Positions 46,234 through 55,737 of a DNA stretch of 64,000 bases are shown piece by piece (position 1 is the first letter of the stretch; each line of letters starts with the position of its first letter). The translations under genes and the position numbers were made by a program. The stretch is from Bacteroidales bacterium (GTDB taxonomy: Bacteria; Bacteroidota; Bacteroidia; Bacteroidales; Bacteroidaceae). The stretch covers positions 11,670-75,669 of the forward strand of contig SUXQ01000005.1 of assembly GCA_015060905.1 (NCBI GenBank). Direction: 5' to 3'. The notes under the pieces are model-generated. The model had not been told where the DNA came from, did not search any database, and worked only from the letters and a program-made list of their open reading frames with translations.

Positions 46234-47142
46234 ATGAAAGGAATTGTACTTGCCGGTGGCAGCGGCACACGTTTATACCCAATAACAAAAGGAGTGAGCA
46301 AGCAGCTTATCCCTATTTTCGATAAGCCTATGGTCTATTATCCAATATCGGTGCTGATGCTTGCAGGAATTCGTGAGATTCTGATAATCTCTACCCCGCA
46401 AGACCTGCCCGGCTTTAAACGTCTGCTTGGCGATGGTAGCGATTATGGTGTACGTTTCGAGTATGCCGAGCAACCTTCGCCCGATGGCCTTGCGCAGGCA
46501 TTCATCATCGGCGAGAAATTTATCGGTGACGATGCGGCTTGTTTGGTGTTGGGAGATAATATTTTCTATGGTGCGGGGTTCAGCGCAATGTTACGCGAGG
46601 CTGTGCGTCAGGCCGAGGAAGAGAAAAAGGCAACGGTCTTTGGTTATTGGGTAAACGACCCGGAACGTTACGGGGTTGCAGAGTTTGATGCTGATGGCAA
46701 CTGCTTGAGTATCGAAGAAAAGCCGGCCGAGCCTAAGTCCAATTACGCTGTTGTGGGACTATATTTCTATCCGAACAAGGTGGTAGAGGTTGCAAAAAAC
46801 ATTAAGCCCTCGGCGCGTGGCGAGCTTGAAATTACAACCGTCAATCAACGTTTCCTCGAAGATAAAGAGCTTAAAGTTCAGACGCTTGGCCGTGGCTTTG
46901 CTTGGCTGGACACGGGCACGCACGATTCGCTGAGCGAGGCCTCTACTTTTGTCGAGGTTATAGAGAAACGTCAGGGGTTGAAGATTGCTTGTCTCGAGGG
47001 GATTGCCTATTGCAAAGGGTGGATAACTGCCGATAAATTGCGAGAATTGGCACAGCCGATGATAAAAAATCAGTATGGGCAATACCTTTTGCATGTAATA
47101 GACGATGTTGAACGCATGAAGGATACAATTTGCGAAATTTAA
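46234..47142 (+). CDS. rmlA: Glucose-1-phosphate thymidylyltransferase
   Basis: Makes dTDP-glucose, first step to dTDP-L-rhamnose. The 302-residue product starts [19 protein letters not shown] with the nucleotide-binding Gly-rich loop and has [16 protein letters not shown] and the late [12 protein letters not shown] block. Length is normal. It is the first of four rml genes in the order A, C, D, B, all close together and ending at a terminator. Confidence 0.96.
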   Translation: MKGIVLAGGSGTRLYPITKGVSKQLIPIFDKPMVYYPISVLMLAGIREILIISTPQDLPGFKRLLGDGSDYGVRFEYAEQPSPDGLAQAFIIGEKFIGDDAACLVLGDNIFYGAGFSAMLREAVRQAEEEKKATVFGYWVNDPERYGVAEFDADGNCLSIEEKPAEPKSNYAVVGLYFYPNKVVEVAKNIKPSARGELEITTVNQRFLEDKELKVQTLGRGFAWLDTGTHDSLSEASTFVEVIEKRQGLKIACLEGIAYCKGWITADKLRELAQPMIKNQYGQYLLHVIDDVERMKDTICEI

Positions 47143-47183
47143 AAGCGTTTCGCAAAAATAATAATAGAATAAAAGCTTCTTAA

Positions 47184-47753
47184 ATGGAGGTTATAAAAAC
47201 AAAATTAGAGGGAGTTGTGATTATAGAGCCACGAATTTTCAAAGATGCTCGTGGGTATTTTTTTGAATCTTTTTCGCAAAAAGAGTTTAATGAGAAAGTA
47301 ATGCCTGTAAATTTTGTACAGGATAATGAGAGTATGTCCACGCATGGTGTAATGCGTGGATTACATTATCAGCGTATGCCTCACACGCAGAGTAAACTTG
47401 TGCGTTGCGTAAAGGGTGCTGTACTTGATGTTGCAGTTGATATACGCAAAGGTTCGCCCACCTTTGGGCAGCATGTGGCCGTGGAGCTTACCGGTGATAA
47501 TCATCGTCAGTTTTTTATTCCTCGCGGCTATGCTCATGGCTTTGCAGTGCTGAGCGACGTGGCGGTTTTTCAGTATAAATGCGACAATTTCTACGCTCCG
47601 CAGGCCGATGCGGGTATACAGTTGCTTGACGAAGCGTTGGGTATAGATTGGAAGATTCCTGTTGCCGAGGCTATCCTCAGCGAGAAAGACCTTAAGCAGC
47701 CTTTGCTTAAGGATGCAGTGCTCGATTTTGATATTAATGATAATTTGTATTAA
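47184..47753 (+). CDS. rmlC: dTDP-4-dehydrorhamnose 3,5-epimerase
   Basis: Epimerises dTDP-4-keto-6-deoxyglucose at C3 and C5. The 189-residue cupin has FFESFSQKEF, QDNESMSTHGVMRGLHYQ (with the catalytic His near 62) and FIPRGYAHGFAVLSD. Length is normal. Third step of the rhamnose pathway with rmlA, rmlB and rmlD alongside. Confidence 0.95.
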   Translation: MEVIKTKLEGVVIIEPRIFKDARGYFFESFSQKEFNEKVMPVNFVQDNESMSTHGVMRGLHYQRMPHTQSKLVRCVKGAVLDVAVDIRKGSPTFGQHVAVELTGDNHRQFFIPRGYAHGFAVLSDVAVFQYKCDNFYAPQADAGIQLLDEALGIDWKIPVAEAILSEKDLKQPLLKDAVLDFDINDNLY

Positions 47754-47756
47754 GCT

Positions 47757-48629
47757 ATGAATATTCTTGTTACCGGTGCTAACGGACAGTTGGGTAGCGA
47801 GATGCGCATAGTATCGCGCGCAAGCGCCGACAACTATATTTTTACCGATGTTGCCGAACTTGATATTACCGACCTTGAGGCTGTGCGTTTAATAGTTGCT
47901 TCGAATAATGTAAAAGCAATTATAAACTGCGCGGCATATACTAATGTCGATAAGGCCGAAGATGATGTTAAACTATGCGAACTTCTTAATGCAGGGGCTG
48001 TCGAAAATCTTGCAGTTGCAATGAAAGAGGTTGATGGATTGCTTATACATGTTTCTACCGATTATGTATTTGGCGACGACCCATATAATACACCTTGTAC
48101 CGAAGATAAAAAAGGAACGCCAACGGGTGTTTATGGCCGTAGCAAACTGCATGGCGAACAAAATATACAAAAGGTAGGGTGCCACCATCTTATCATACGC
48201 ACAGCGTGGCTTTATAGTGAGTTTGGCAAGAATTTTGTAAAGACAATGCTTGCGCTTACTTCGAGTAAGGAGCAGTTGAAAGTGGTGTTCGACCAAGTGG
48301 GCACTCCTACATACGCTTACGACCTTGCCGCAGCTATTTTCAACATTGTCGAAAATCGCAAATATGCGGGTAACGACGGCATATATCACTACTCGAATGA
48401 GGGTGTATGCAGTTGGTACGACTTTACAAAAATGATTGCCGAATATTCGGGAAATACATCATGCAACATACAACCTTGTCACAGCAGCGAATTTCCGAGC
48501 AAAGTTATTCGTCCGGCATACTCGGTGCTCGACAAGACAAAAATAAAAACCACTTTCGGGCTATCTGTCCCCTATTGGACCGACTCTCTGAAAGTGTGTC
48601 TGGAGAATATAAAAACTGCTGAACATTAA
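47757..48629 (+). CDS. rmlD: dTDP-4-dehydrorhamnose reductase
   Basis: NAD(P)H-dependent last step to dTDP-L-rhamnose. The 290-residue protein has VTGANGQLGSEM (about 4-15), NCAAYTNVDKAEDD, HVSTDYVFGDD and the SDR catalytic YGRSKLHGE (Tyr and Lys near 128-132). It starts 3 bases after rmlC. Confidence 0.95.
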   Translation: MNILVTGANGQLGSEMRIVSRASADNYIFTDVAELDITDLEAVRLIVASNNVKAIINCAAYTNVDKAEDDVKLCELLNAGAVENLAVAMKEVDGLLIHVSTDYVFGDDPYNTPCTEDKKGTPTGVYGRSKLHGEQNIQKVGCHHLIIRTAWLYSEFGKNFVKTMLALTSSKEQLKVVFDQVGTPTYAYDLAAAIFNIVENRKYAGNDGIYHYSNEGVCSWYDFTKMIAEYSGNTSCNIQPCHSSEFPSKVIRPAYSVLDKTKIKTTFGLSVPYWTDSLKVCLENIKTAEH

Positions 48630-48702
48630 TAGTTGCGACCTTACGAAAAAACTAAATTCCAGAAGTATGGTTGCTGTAGACTATGAAACAAAAAATAAAT
48701 GT

Positions 48703-49839
48703 ATGAAAAGAAACATTATAATAACCGGTGGAGCCGGATTTATTGGCAGTCACGTGGTGCGACTGTTTGTAAATAAATACCCCGAGTATAATATTATTAA
48801 TCTCGACAAACTTACATACGCAGGTAATCTTGCCAACCTGAAAGATATTGAGAATAAAGAGAATTATACATTCGTAAAAGCCGATATTTGCGACTATGAA
48901 AAGATGTTGCAGTTGATGCAACAATACAATATTGATGGCATTATACATCTTGCAGCCGAAAGCCACGTGGACCGCAGTATAAAAGACCCTTTCACCTTTG
49001 CACGCACAAATGTGATGGGAACACTCAGTCTGTTGCAGGCCGCAAAAGTATATTGGGAGTCGTTGCCCGAGAAATACAATGGTAAACGTTTCTACCATAT
49101 ATCTACCGACGAGGTTTATGGAGCATTGGAACTCTCGCACCCCGAGGGCATCGAGCCACCTTTTACAACAACAGCCTCTTCGGGCGAGCATCATCTTGCT
49201 TACGGCACAGACTTTTTTTACGAAACAACAAAATATAATCCCCATTCACCCTATTCGGCGTCAAAGGCGGGTAGCGACCATTTTGTACGCGCTTTCCACG
49301 ACACATACGGCCTTCCTACCATCGTAACAAATTGCTCGAACAACTACGGTCCCTATCAGTTTCCCGAAAAGCTTATCCCGCTGTTCATAAACAATATACG
49401 TCAGCGTAAACCCCTGCCCGTTTACGGCAAGGGCGAGAATGTCCGCGACTGGCTTTATGTTGTGGACCACGCACGTGCAATAGATGTTATTTTCCACAAT
49501 GGCAAGATTGCCGAGACTTACAATATTGGCGGCTTTAATGAGTGGAAAAATATTGATATTATCCATGTGATAATAAAGACTGTCGATCGTTTGCTTGGCA
49601 ACCCCGAAGGACACTCTCTGGAACTTATCACATATGTTACCGACCGCATGGGACACGACCTGCGCTATGCAATAGACTCGACAAAATTGCAGAAAGAGCT
49701 CGGGTGGGAGCCTTCGCTTCAGTTCGAGGAAGGTATTGAAAAAACCGTACGCTGGTATCTTGATAATCAAGAGTGGATGGACAATATCACCAGCGGAGAT
49801 TATGAAAAATATTACGAGGAAATGTACAAAGGACGATAA
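48703..49839 (+). CDS. rmlB: dTDP-glucose 4,6-dehydratase
   Basis: Second step of the rhamnose pathway, an NAD-dependent dehydratase. The 378-residue protein has TGGAGFIGSHVVR (about 7-19), AAESHVDRS, HISTDEVYGAL (catalytic Asp-Glu) and PYSASKAGSDH (Tyr and Lys). ATG 48703 was chosen because the Rossmann strand begins right after it; an in-frame ATG 36 bases upstream would add 12 residues. A clear terminator follows. Confidence 0.95.
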   Translation: MKRNIIITGGAGFIGSHVVRLFVNKYPEYNIINLDKLTYAGNLANLKDIENKENYTFVKADICDYEKMLQLMQQYNIDGIIHLAAESHVDRSIKDPFTFARTNVMGTLSLLQAAKVYWESLPEKYNGKRFYHISTDEVYGALELSHPEGIEPPFTTTASSGEHHLAYGTDFFYETTKYNPHSPYSASKAGSDHFVRAFHDTYGLPTIVTNCSNNYGPYQFPEKLIPLFINNIRQRKPLPVYGKGENVRDWLYVVDHARAIDVIFHNGKIAETYNIGGFNEWKNIDIIHVIIKTVDRLLGNPEGHSLELITYVTDRMGHDLRYAIDSTKLQKELGWEPSLQFEEGIEKTVRWYLDNQEWMDNITSGDYEKYYEEMYKGR

Positions 49840-49858
49840 ATAAAAAGCTATATTGCTA

Positions 49859-49893
49859 CCGAGGGAAAGTTTTTAATTTTCCCTCGGTTTTTT
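49859..49893 (+). terminator. Terminator after rmlB
   Basis: CCGAGGGAAA (49859-49868) pairs with TTTCCCTCGG (49878-49887), followed by a run of six T. It separates the precursor genes from the next group of the locus. Confidence 0.85.
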
Positions 49894-50090
49894 ATGCATA
49901 TATTACATTCAAAATGAATTTGCATTATTTTGGCAGCCTTTGTTATTTTTACACTTATTATAAAAATAATTGAAAGAATATTGAACAAATTCAGAATGTA
50001 AATGGTTATTTGTGTCAGATGTATTTATAACCTTTTCTTTCACTGTATATAAAAATTCTTTCCTTACTATAATTGTGTAAATATATAAGT

Positions 50091-51908
50091 ATGCAAGCAA
50101 TAATTTTAGCAGCAGGCATGGGACGACGCCTTAGGGAATTTACTAAAGAAAATACCAAATGTATGGTTCCCGTAAATGGTACCCGAATGATAGATAGAAT
50201 GCTGTCACAATTGACAAAATTGAATCTTAGCCGCATAGTCATTGTCGTTGGTTACGAAGGCCTGAAGCTGATAGATTACATTGACGGCCGTTACACTGAT
50301 AAAATAAAAATCGAATATGTAAATAATGCAATATATTATAAAACAAATAATATATACTCTTTGGGATTGGCCAAGCAGCAGTTGCAGGAAGATGACACAT
50401 TATTGCTTGAATCGGACCTTGTATTTGATGACAAAATGCTTGAACTTATTGTAAATAACCCCTACCCCAACCTTGCTCTTGTGGCAAAATATGAAAGTTG
50501 GATGGATGGTACCATGGTGTCTATTGATGAGGAAAATAATATTGTAAATTTTATTACAAAAGATGCGTTTCGCTACGATGAAACACATAAATATTACAAG
50601 ACAGTGAATATTTATAAATTTTCAAAAGAGTTCAGCAAGACAAAATATGTACCCTTTCTTGACGCTTATTCGCGTGCCGTAGGAAATAATGAGTATTACG
50701 AGAATGTTCTTCGCATAATCACTTTTTTGAACAACAAAGAGCTGAAGGCTCTCCCTGTCGCCGATAAAAAATGGTACGAAATTGATGATAAACAGGACCT
50801 TGATATTGCCGAAGCTCTCTTTGCCGAGGAGAAAGATATTCTTCGTAAATATTACGGTCGCTACGGTGGTTATTGGCGTTTCCCGGGAATGCTGGATTTC
50901 TGCTATCTTGTAAACCCATATTTTCGCAGTTCTAAAATAATTGACGAAATGCAGGCTAATTTCCACACTCTCGTTGCCGAATATCCTTCGGGGATGAAAG
51001 TTAATACGTTGCTTGCGAGCAAATGTTGGGGCATTAAAGAATATTATATTGTTCCGGGCAATGGGGCTGCCGAGCTTATAAAACATTTGATGGATATTTT
51101 GCCCGGTACCGTGGGGCTTGTTCGCCCCACTTTCGAGGAGTACCCTAATCGTTGCAATAAAGAGAATTTGGTTACATTTATTCCCGGAAATAATGAATTT
51201 CGTTACACGGCGCAGGATTTAATGGATTTTTTTGGCAGGCATCCTGTCGATAATATTTTGCTTATTAATCCTGACAATCCTTCGGGAAACTTTGTACCCA
51301 TTGAGGATATATGCGTGCTTGCCGCTTGGTGCGAGAAGCGTGGGACGCGTCTTATTGTAGATGAAAGTTTCGTGGATTTCAGTGTCGATTGTGAAAATAA
51401 CAGTTTGCTGCACGATAATATATTGGAATCTTATCCGCATATGTTGGTAATTAAGTCCATTAGTAAAAGCTACGGTGTTCCGGGCATTCGTCTGGGGATT
51501 CTTTGCTCGGCAGACGTGGAAATTATTTCAAAGATAAAGAAGATGGCAAGCATATGGAATATTAACTCTTTTTGTGAGTTTTTTATGCAGATTTATACAA
51601 AGTATGAGAAAGACTACAAGCGTGCTTGCGAGAGGTTTATTGATGCTCGCAACGAGTTTGAAAAGAAGTTACGACAGATAAGTTTTCTTCGTGTCATTCC
51701 CTCGCAGGCAAACTATTTTCTTGTAGAGGTGCTCGAACCTTACACTGCGAACGGCCTTGTACTTAGAATGTTGAAAGAGTTTAATATTCTTATGCGCGAT
51801 TGCTCGGGTAAAGAGGGCTTTGATGGGAAACAGTATATGCGCATCGCTGTGCGCGATACTAATGATAATGATAAACTTATTGTTGCTCTTAAAAAGCTGG
51901 AAGAATGA
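50091..51908 (+). CDS. Fusion of sugar/choline-type nucleotidyltransferase and CobD/HisC-like PLP enzyme
   Basis: A 605-residue two-domain protein. Residues 1-235 are a LicC/RmlA-like nucleotidyltransferase (LAAGMGRRL, then TKENTKCMVPV with Lys23). Residues 245-605 are a fold-type-I PLP enzyme with NPDNPSG near 393, IVDESFVDF and the PLP Lys459 in SISKSYGVPGIRLG, which is closer to CobD-type threonine-phosphate decarboxylases than to class V aminotransferases. The layout resembles PntC (2-aminoethylphosphonate activation), but no PepM or Ppd is here. I infer that it makes an amino-alcohol phosphate and activates it as a CDP derivative. It overlaps the next gene by 4 bases. Confidence 0.82.
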   Translation: MQAIILAAGMGRRLREFTKENTKCMVPVNGTRMIDRMLSQLTKLNLSRIVIVVGYEGLKLIDYIDGRYTDKIKIEYVNNAIYYKTNNIYSLGLAKQQLQEDDTLLLESDLVFDDKMLELIVNNPYPNLALVAKYESWMDGTMVSIDEENNIVNFITKDAFRYDETHKYYKTVNIYKFSKEFSKTKYVPFLDAYSRAVGNNEYYENVLRIITFLNNKELKALPVADKKWYEIDDKQDLDIAEALFAEEKDILRKYYGRYGGYWRFPGMLDFCYLVNPYFRSSKIIDEMQANFHTLVAEYPSGMKVNTLLASKCWGIKEYYIVPGNGAAELIKHLMDILPGTVGLVRPTFEEYPNRCNKENLVTFIPGNNEFRYTAQDLMDFFGRHPVDNILLINPDNPSGNFVPIEDICVLAAWCEKRGTRLIVDESFVDFSVDCENNSLLHDNILESYPHMLVIKSISKSYGVPGIRLGILCSADVEIISKIKKMASIWNINSFCEFFMQIYTKYEKDYKRACERFIDARNEFEKKLRQISFLRVIPSQANYFLVEVLEPYTANGLVLRMLKEFNILMRDCSGKEGFDGKQYMRIAVRDTNDNDKLIVALKKLEE

Positions 51909-52924
51909 CAACCATTTGTATATGCGGAGGAGGCTCTTTGGGGCATGTTGTAGCCGGTTATCTGGGAGCAAAGGAAAATGTAAAGGTTAATATTCTTACT
52001 CGTAAGCCCGATGCGTGGCGCAGCAGTATCGAAATTTTTACTCCTGAAAATAGGACTGTTTTTTCTCATCTGAACATTGTTTCGCAAAATGCCGAGGAGG
52101 TTGTTGCCGATGCTGATATTGTAATTTTGTGCCTTCCCGGCTATGCTATTAAAGATGAATTGTTTAAAATAAGGCCATTTGTCAAACGCGGGGCTTTTGT
52201 GGGTACGGTATTTTCTTCTACCGGATTCTTTTTCGAAGCTTTGAATATTTTTGATGAATCGGTTCATTTGTGGGGCTTTCAGCGTGTGCCTTTTATCGCC
52301 CGCACGCGAGAGTATGGAAGGTCGGCGAGTTTGTTGGGTTATAAGGCTGCGCACAGTATTGCAATAGAGAATTGCGATAATAAGGAAAAATTCAGGCTGT
52401 TGATTGAGGCTCTTTTCGACCGCCCTGTAAGGTTGCTGAATAATCATTATGAGGCGAGTTTTACGAATAGCAATCCTATTTTACACCCTGCACGTTTGTA
52501 TTCTTTGTTCTGCGATTGGAATGAAAATGTGTATTACGACCATCAGTTTCTCTTTTACGAGGAGTGGAACAATTCTGCATCGGATTATTTAATTTCTTTG
52601 GATAGGGAATTGTTTGCGGTATTGGAGAAACTACCTGTGGCAAAAGGGTTTCTTGTGCCTATTTTGGAGTATTATGAGGCATTTGATGCTGAAAGTTTGA
52701 CTAAAAAGATAAATTCAATAGATGGGTTTAAAGGTATAAAGGCACCTATGATTCACAATGGCAAGGGCTGGCAGCCCGACCTGAGAAGCAGATATTTTCA
52801 AGAGGACTTTATGTATGGCTTACGTTATATTTATGAAACGGCTCATAAAATAGGTGTATATGTACCCACTGTGGATAAAATATTTACTTGGGGAATAAAT
52901 ATGTCAAAGAGGGTCGATAAATAA
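51905..52924 (+). CDS. Octopine/nopaline (opine) dehydrogenase-like protein
   Basis: A 339-residue protein with an NAD(P) fold at the start (CGGGSLGHVVAGYL, 7-20) and the opine-dehydrogenase domain at the end. NPILHPARLY with His194 is the counterpart of the catalytic His region of that family. Such enzymes join an amine and a 2-keto acid such as pyruvate by reductive amination. Its start overlaps the fusion gene by four bases, so they probably act in the same pathway. Substrate unknown; see the related finding for a proposed role. Confidence 0.82.
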   Translation: MTTICICGGGSLGHVVAGYLGAKENVKVNILTRKPDAWRSSIEIFTPENRTVFSHLNIVSQNAEEVVADADIVILCLPGYAIKDELFKIRPFVKRGAFVGTVFSSTGFFFEALNIFDESVHLWGFQRVPFIARTREYGRSASLLGYKAAHSIAIENCDNKEKFRLLIEALFDRPVRLLNNHYEASFTNSNPILHPARLYSLFCDWNENVYYDHQFLFYEEWNNSASDYLISLDRELFAVLEKLPVAKGFLVPILEYYEAFDAESLTKKINSIDGFKGIKAPMIHNGKGWQPDLRSRYFQEDFMYGLRYIYETAHKIGVYVPTVDKIFTWGINMSKRVDK

Positions 52925-52929
52925 TTTTA

Positions 52930-54399
52930 ATGTTTAAACAGTTTATGTCATCCTCGCTGAAGCAACAGACAATTTCGGGGGTTTTATGGTCGGTGATACA
53001 AAAGTTCGGAACGATGGGTGTCGCATTTGTTTCGAACTTTGTGCTTGCTCGTTTGTTGTCCCCTGATGATTATGGGTGTATAGGTATATTGGCTATCTTT
53101 ATTATTGTGGCTAATACATTTGTGGTTGGTGGCTTTGCCGGAGCTCTTGTCCAGAAAAAAGAGCCGACACACGAGGATTATTCGACGGTTTTTTATTGGA
53201 ATATGATTGTTGCTGTTTTATTGTATGTGGCATTGTATTTTTCGGCAGGGTGTGTTGCTCGTTTCTATAAGATTCCTTTGTTGCAGCCTGTATTACGGGT
53301 TCAGGGAATTGTTCTTATTATAAATGCATTAAGTGTCGTTCAGTTGAACAAACTGCGTAAAGAGCTGAAATTCAAACGCATGTCTATAGTGCAGCTTATT
53401 GCGGCTGTGCTATCTGTGGTTGTAGCTGTTGCTATGGCTTATTGGGGTTATGGAGTTTGGTCTTTGGTGGTTCAACAACTTGTTGTTTCGCTTGTTACTG
53501 CTGTTCTTTTGTGGCATGTAAGTTCATGGCGACCAACATTATGCTTTTCGTCAAAATCTTTTAAGGAGTTGTTTGCTTATGGGGGTTTTTTGTTGTTCTC
53601 GGATTTATTGAATAGTGTTTGTGAGAATATTCAAGGATTGATAATCGGACGAAGATATTCTGTTGCTGACATGGGGTTTTATTCTCAAGCGCGTAAAATG
53701 GAGGAAATTCCAACAATTACTATTTCTCATGTGGTGGCGACAGTTACTTTTCCGGTGTTTGCCGAGTTGCAAAATGATAAGGAACGTTTATATGGGGCTG
53801 TACGAAGGAGTTTGAGATTGATGAATTTTGTAAATTTTCCGTTGATGATTTTGTTGATGGTTGTTGCCGAGCCGTTATTCGTTGTTCTTTTTTCGGAGAA
53901 ATGGTTGGAGTCTGTTCCTTATTTTAGGATTTTATGTGTGGCGGGGCTTGTTAATTGTTTGCAAAGTGTTAATTATCAGGTAACGGCGGCGGTTGGGCGC
54001 AGCAGAGTTTTGTTTCAATGGAATATTGTTAAAAGGGTTGTAGGATTGATTTTGATATTTGTTGGAATGTTGTGGGGCGTGGAGGGTATTCTTTGGGCTG
54101 TGGTCGCAGGTTTTTATTTTACATTCGTGGTAAATGCTGTTGTTGCCTCTTCTTCTACCGGATATTCGCTTTTTCGGCAGGTGAAGGATTTTGTTCCTTT
54201 CTTGATTTTGTCGGTTGTTGCTGCTGTACTTTCGTGGTTGGTGTTGTATGTGTGTGATTTTTCAATTTTATTTATGTTGTTGTTACCGACGGTTGTTTAT
54301 GTTGGGGGTTATCTGTTTTTTGCTTGGACTTTTAAATTGCCCGAACTTGATGAATGTGTAAAAATAATAAGGCCTTATATTAATAGAAAAAACAAATGA
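52930..54399 (+). CDS. Wzx-like polysaccharide flippase (MOP superfamily)
   Basis: Flips the lipid-linked repeat unit across the inner membrane. The 489-residue product has about 12-14 membrane segments. The start QQTISGVLWSVIQKFGTMGVAFVSNFVLARLLSPDDYG is typical of the lipopolysaccharide/teichuronic exporter branch, and SDLLNSVCENIQGLIIGRRYSVADMGFYSQARK is the internal repeat. It is 5 bases after the opine-dehydrogenase-like gene and carries very G/T-rich codons. Confidence 0.9.
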   Translation: MFKQFMSSSLKQQTISGVLWSVIQKFGTMGVAFVSNFVLARLLSPDDYGCIGILAIFIIVANTFVVGGFAGALVQKKEPTHEDYSTVFYWNMIVAVLLYVALYFSAGCVARFYKIPLLQPVLRVQGIVLIINALSVVQLNKLRKELKFKRMSIVQLIAAVLSVVVAVAMAYWGYGVWSLVVQQLVVSLVTAVLLWHVSSWRPTLCFSSKSFKELFAYGGFLLFSDLLNSVCENIQGLIIGRRYSVADMGFYSQARKMEEIPTITISHVVATVTFPVFAELQNDKERLYGAVRRSLRLMNFVNFPLMILLMVVAEPLFVVLFSEKWLESVPYFRILCVAGLVNCLQSVNYQVTAAVGRSRVLFQWNIVKRVVGLILIFVGMLWGVEGILWAVVAGFYFTFVVNAVVASSSTGYSLFRQVKDFVPFLILSVVAAVLSWLVLYVCDFSILFMLLLPTVVYVGGYLFFAWTFKLPELDECVKIIRPYINRKNK

Positions 54400-54509
54400 T
54401 TATCGTACTGAGCATTTGATTTGCACTCTTCAAAAGTTTCTTATTGTTAAAATTTCATATTTTTTTGATTTTTTCGCGAGCGAACTTGCATTTGGCTTTA
54501 ATCTTTTAA

Positions 54510-54526
54510 GTATATTAGTATACGAA
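54510..54526 (+). promoter_or_regulatory. Upstream motif shared by the two small-protein genes (copy 1)
   Basis: GTATATTAGTATACGAA lies 26 bases before the small gene at 54553. Nearly the same 17-18 bases precede the paralogous gene at 60204. TATATTAG within it is one mismatch from the -7 box TAnnTTTG. Confidence 0.45.
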
Positions 54527-54552
54527 TATTGAAAGGCCTAAATAGTGTTCTT

Positions 54553-54741
54553 ATGAAAAAGTTTATAAATGATTTTAATGGTGAGTTTGATGAGATGTCC
54601 GAAGGTGAAAAGTTGTATGCCGAAGCATTGGCTCATTTACTTGATAAAGATACAAAAGATTATGTTGATTTTGTGGAGAATGATGAGGATGTTCCGTTTA
54701 ATATTGCCGCCGACCCGGGGGCGTCTTACGGCGATGATTAA
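54553..54741 (+). CDS. Small acidic protein, paralogue of the one at 60204
   Basis: A 62-residue acidic protein starting MKKFINDFNGEF. The core MSEGEKLYAEALAHLLDKDT is likely helical, and the end is AADPGASYGDD. It is about 58% identical (35 of 60 positions by my hand alignment) to the protein at 60204. ATG 54553 was chosen because the two paralogues align from there; an in-frame TTG further upstream is unlikely. A strong terminator follows, so it is the last gene of this segment. I do not recognise the family. Confidence 0.75.
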   Translation: MKKFINDFNGEFDEMSEGEKLYAEALAHLLDKDTKDYVDFVENDEDVPFNIAADPGASYGDD

Positions 54742-54783
54742 CTTGCTTTTGATAGTCTGTTAGCAGGTATTGGTATTTACAAG

Positions 54784-54818
54784 GCAGTCCGTTACTATGA
54801 AAAATAGTAGCGGACTGC
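54784..54818 (+). terminator. Terminator after small-protein gene 1
   Basis: GCAGTCCGTTACTA (54784-54797) pairs with TAGTAGCGGACTGC (54805-54818) with one wobble pair, loop TGAAAAA, then a T-rich run. Confidence 0.82.
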
Positions 54819-54945
54819 TTTATTTTACAAACAAAGTTATTGTTTCAACTGTTATTAATCTATCATTATAAAATGTTTGTTTAATGCTTATCGCACGTCG
54901 TGCCGCTTGCAATATTTTCAGTAACAGGTTCTATTATTGTTGAAT

Positions 54946-55737
54946 ATGAGACAAATAACGGATATAAAAGAATTGCGTAATATTCAATTGAATATTTTGG
55001 ATGCTATTCATGAGTTTTGTATAAAAAATGAAATAACTTATTTTCTTTCGAGCGGGACGCTTCTTGGGGCTGTTCGTCATAAGGGTTTTATTCCGTGGGA
55101 CGATGATATTGATTTATATATGCCTCGTGACAGTTATGAGAAATTCAAAAAGCTCTTTTATAAAAATGGGAAATATGTTCTATTTTCGTCTGATACGATT
55201 GAAAATTATCCGTGGACATTTGTAAAGGTTGTCGATTCTGAGACAAAGTTGATAGAGGCTTATTATCCCGATTTTGAAATTGGTATTAATGTGGATGTGT
55301 TCCCTGTTGACTATATTCCCGAGAATAGATATAAAAGAAGGTTGATACATTGTGTGCTTTGTTTCTTGTATACTATAAGAAAAGGTAAGGTTAAAAAGAA
55401 ACTTGCCGGCTCGAACTTCAAGGGTGCATTGGGACGCATGTTGTTAAGGCTTGTGCCTGTGAGGGTTGAGACTATTGATAAATTAATTTCAAAGGTTATA
55501 AAAAGTACTTCTCATTCTGAGATTGTTATAAATTTAACAGAATCGGGACCTGAGAACATTGATTGTTTTTTTACAAAAAAAGCAATGGATGCATCTGTTG
55601 ATGTTGCTTTTGAGGATAGAGTGTATAAGACTATGGCCGGATATGATGAGTATTTGTCCGTCACTTATGGGGATTATATGCTGTTGCCTCCGGTTGAAAA
55701 AAGAATTAAACACAATGTTATTGTTTATATAAGATGA
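54946..55737 (+). CDS. LicD-family phosphotransferase
   Basis: LicD proteins transfer phosphocholine or related phospho-groups from a CDP carrier to glycans. The 263-residue product has the hallmark [20 protein letters not shown] (35-54), followed by DLYMPR. No choline genes (licA, licB) are in the window, so the donor is more likely the CDP compound made by the fusion protein at 50091 (inference). ATG 54946 was chosen over an upstream TTG. It overlaps the next gene by 4 bases. Confidence 0.88.
   Translation: MRQITDIKELRNIQLNILDAIHEFCIKNEITYFLSSGTLLGAVRHKGFIPWDDDIDLYMPRDSYEKFKKLFYKNGKYVLFSSDTIENYPWTFVKVVDSETKLIEAYYPDFEIGINVDVFPVDYIPENRYKRRLIHCVLCFLYTIRKGKVKKKLAGSNFKGALGRMLLRLVPVRVETIDKLISKVIKSTSHSEIVINLTESGPENIDCFFTKKAMDASVDVAFEDRVYKTMAGYDEYLSVTYGDYMLLPPVEKRIKHNVIVYIR

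Noticed and set aside
50091-52924. Phosphonate (2-aminoethylphosphonate) synthesis, as in PntC systems
   Set aside because: No PEP mutase or phosphonopyruvate decarboxylase gene is in the locus, and the PLP domain looks CobD/HisC-like and not like the class V transaminase expected. It could still be true if those genes are elsewhere.
54946-55737. Phosphocholine decoration
   Set aside because: LicD alone does not show it. No choline kinase or choline transporter gene is in the window.
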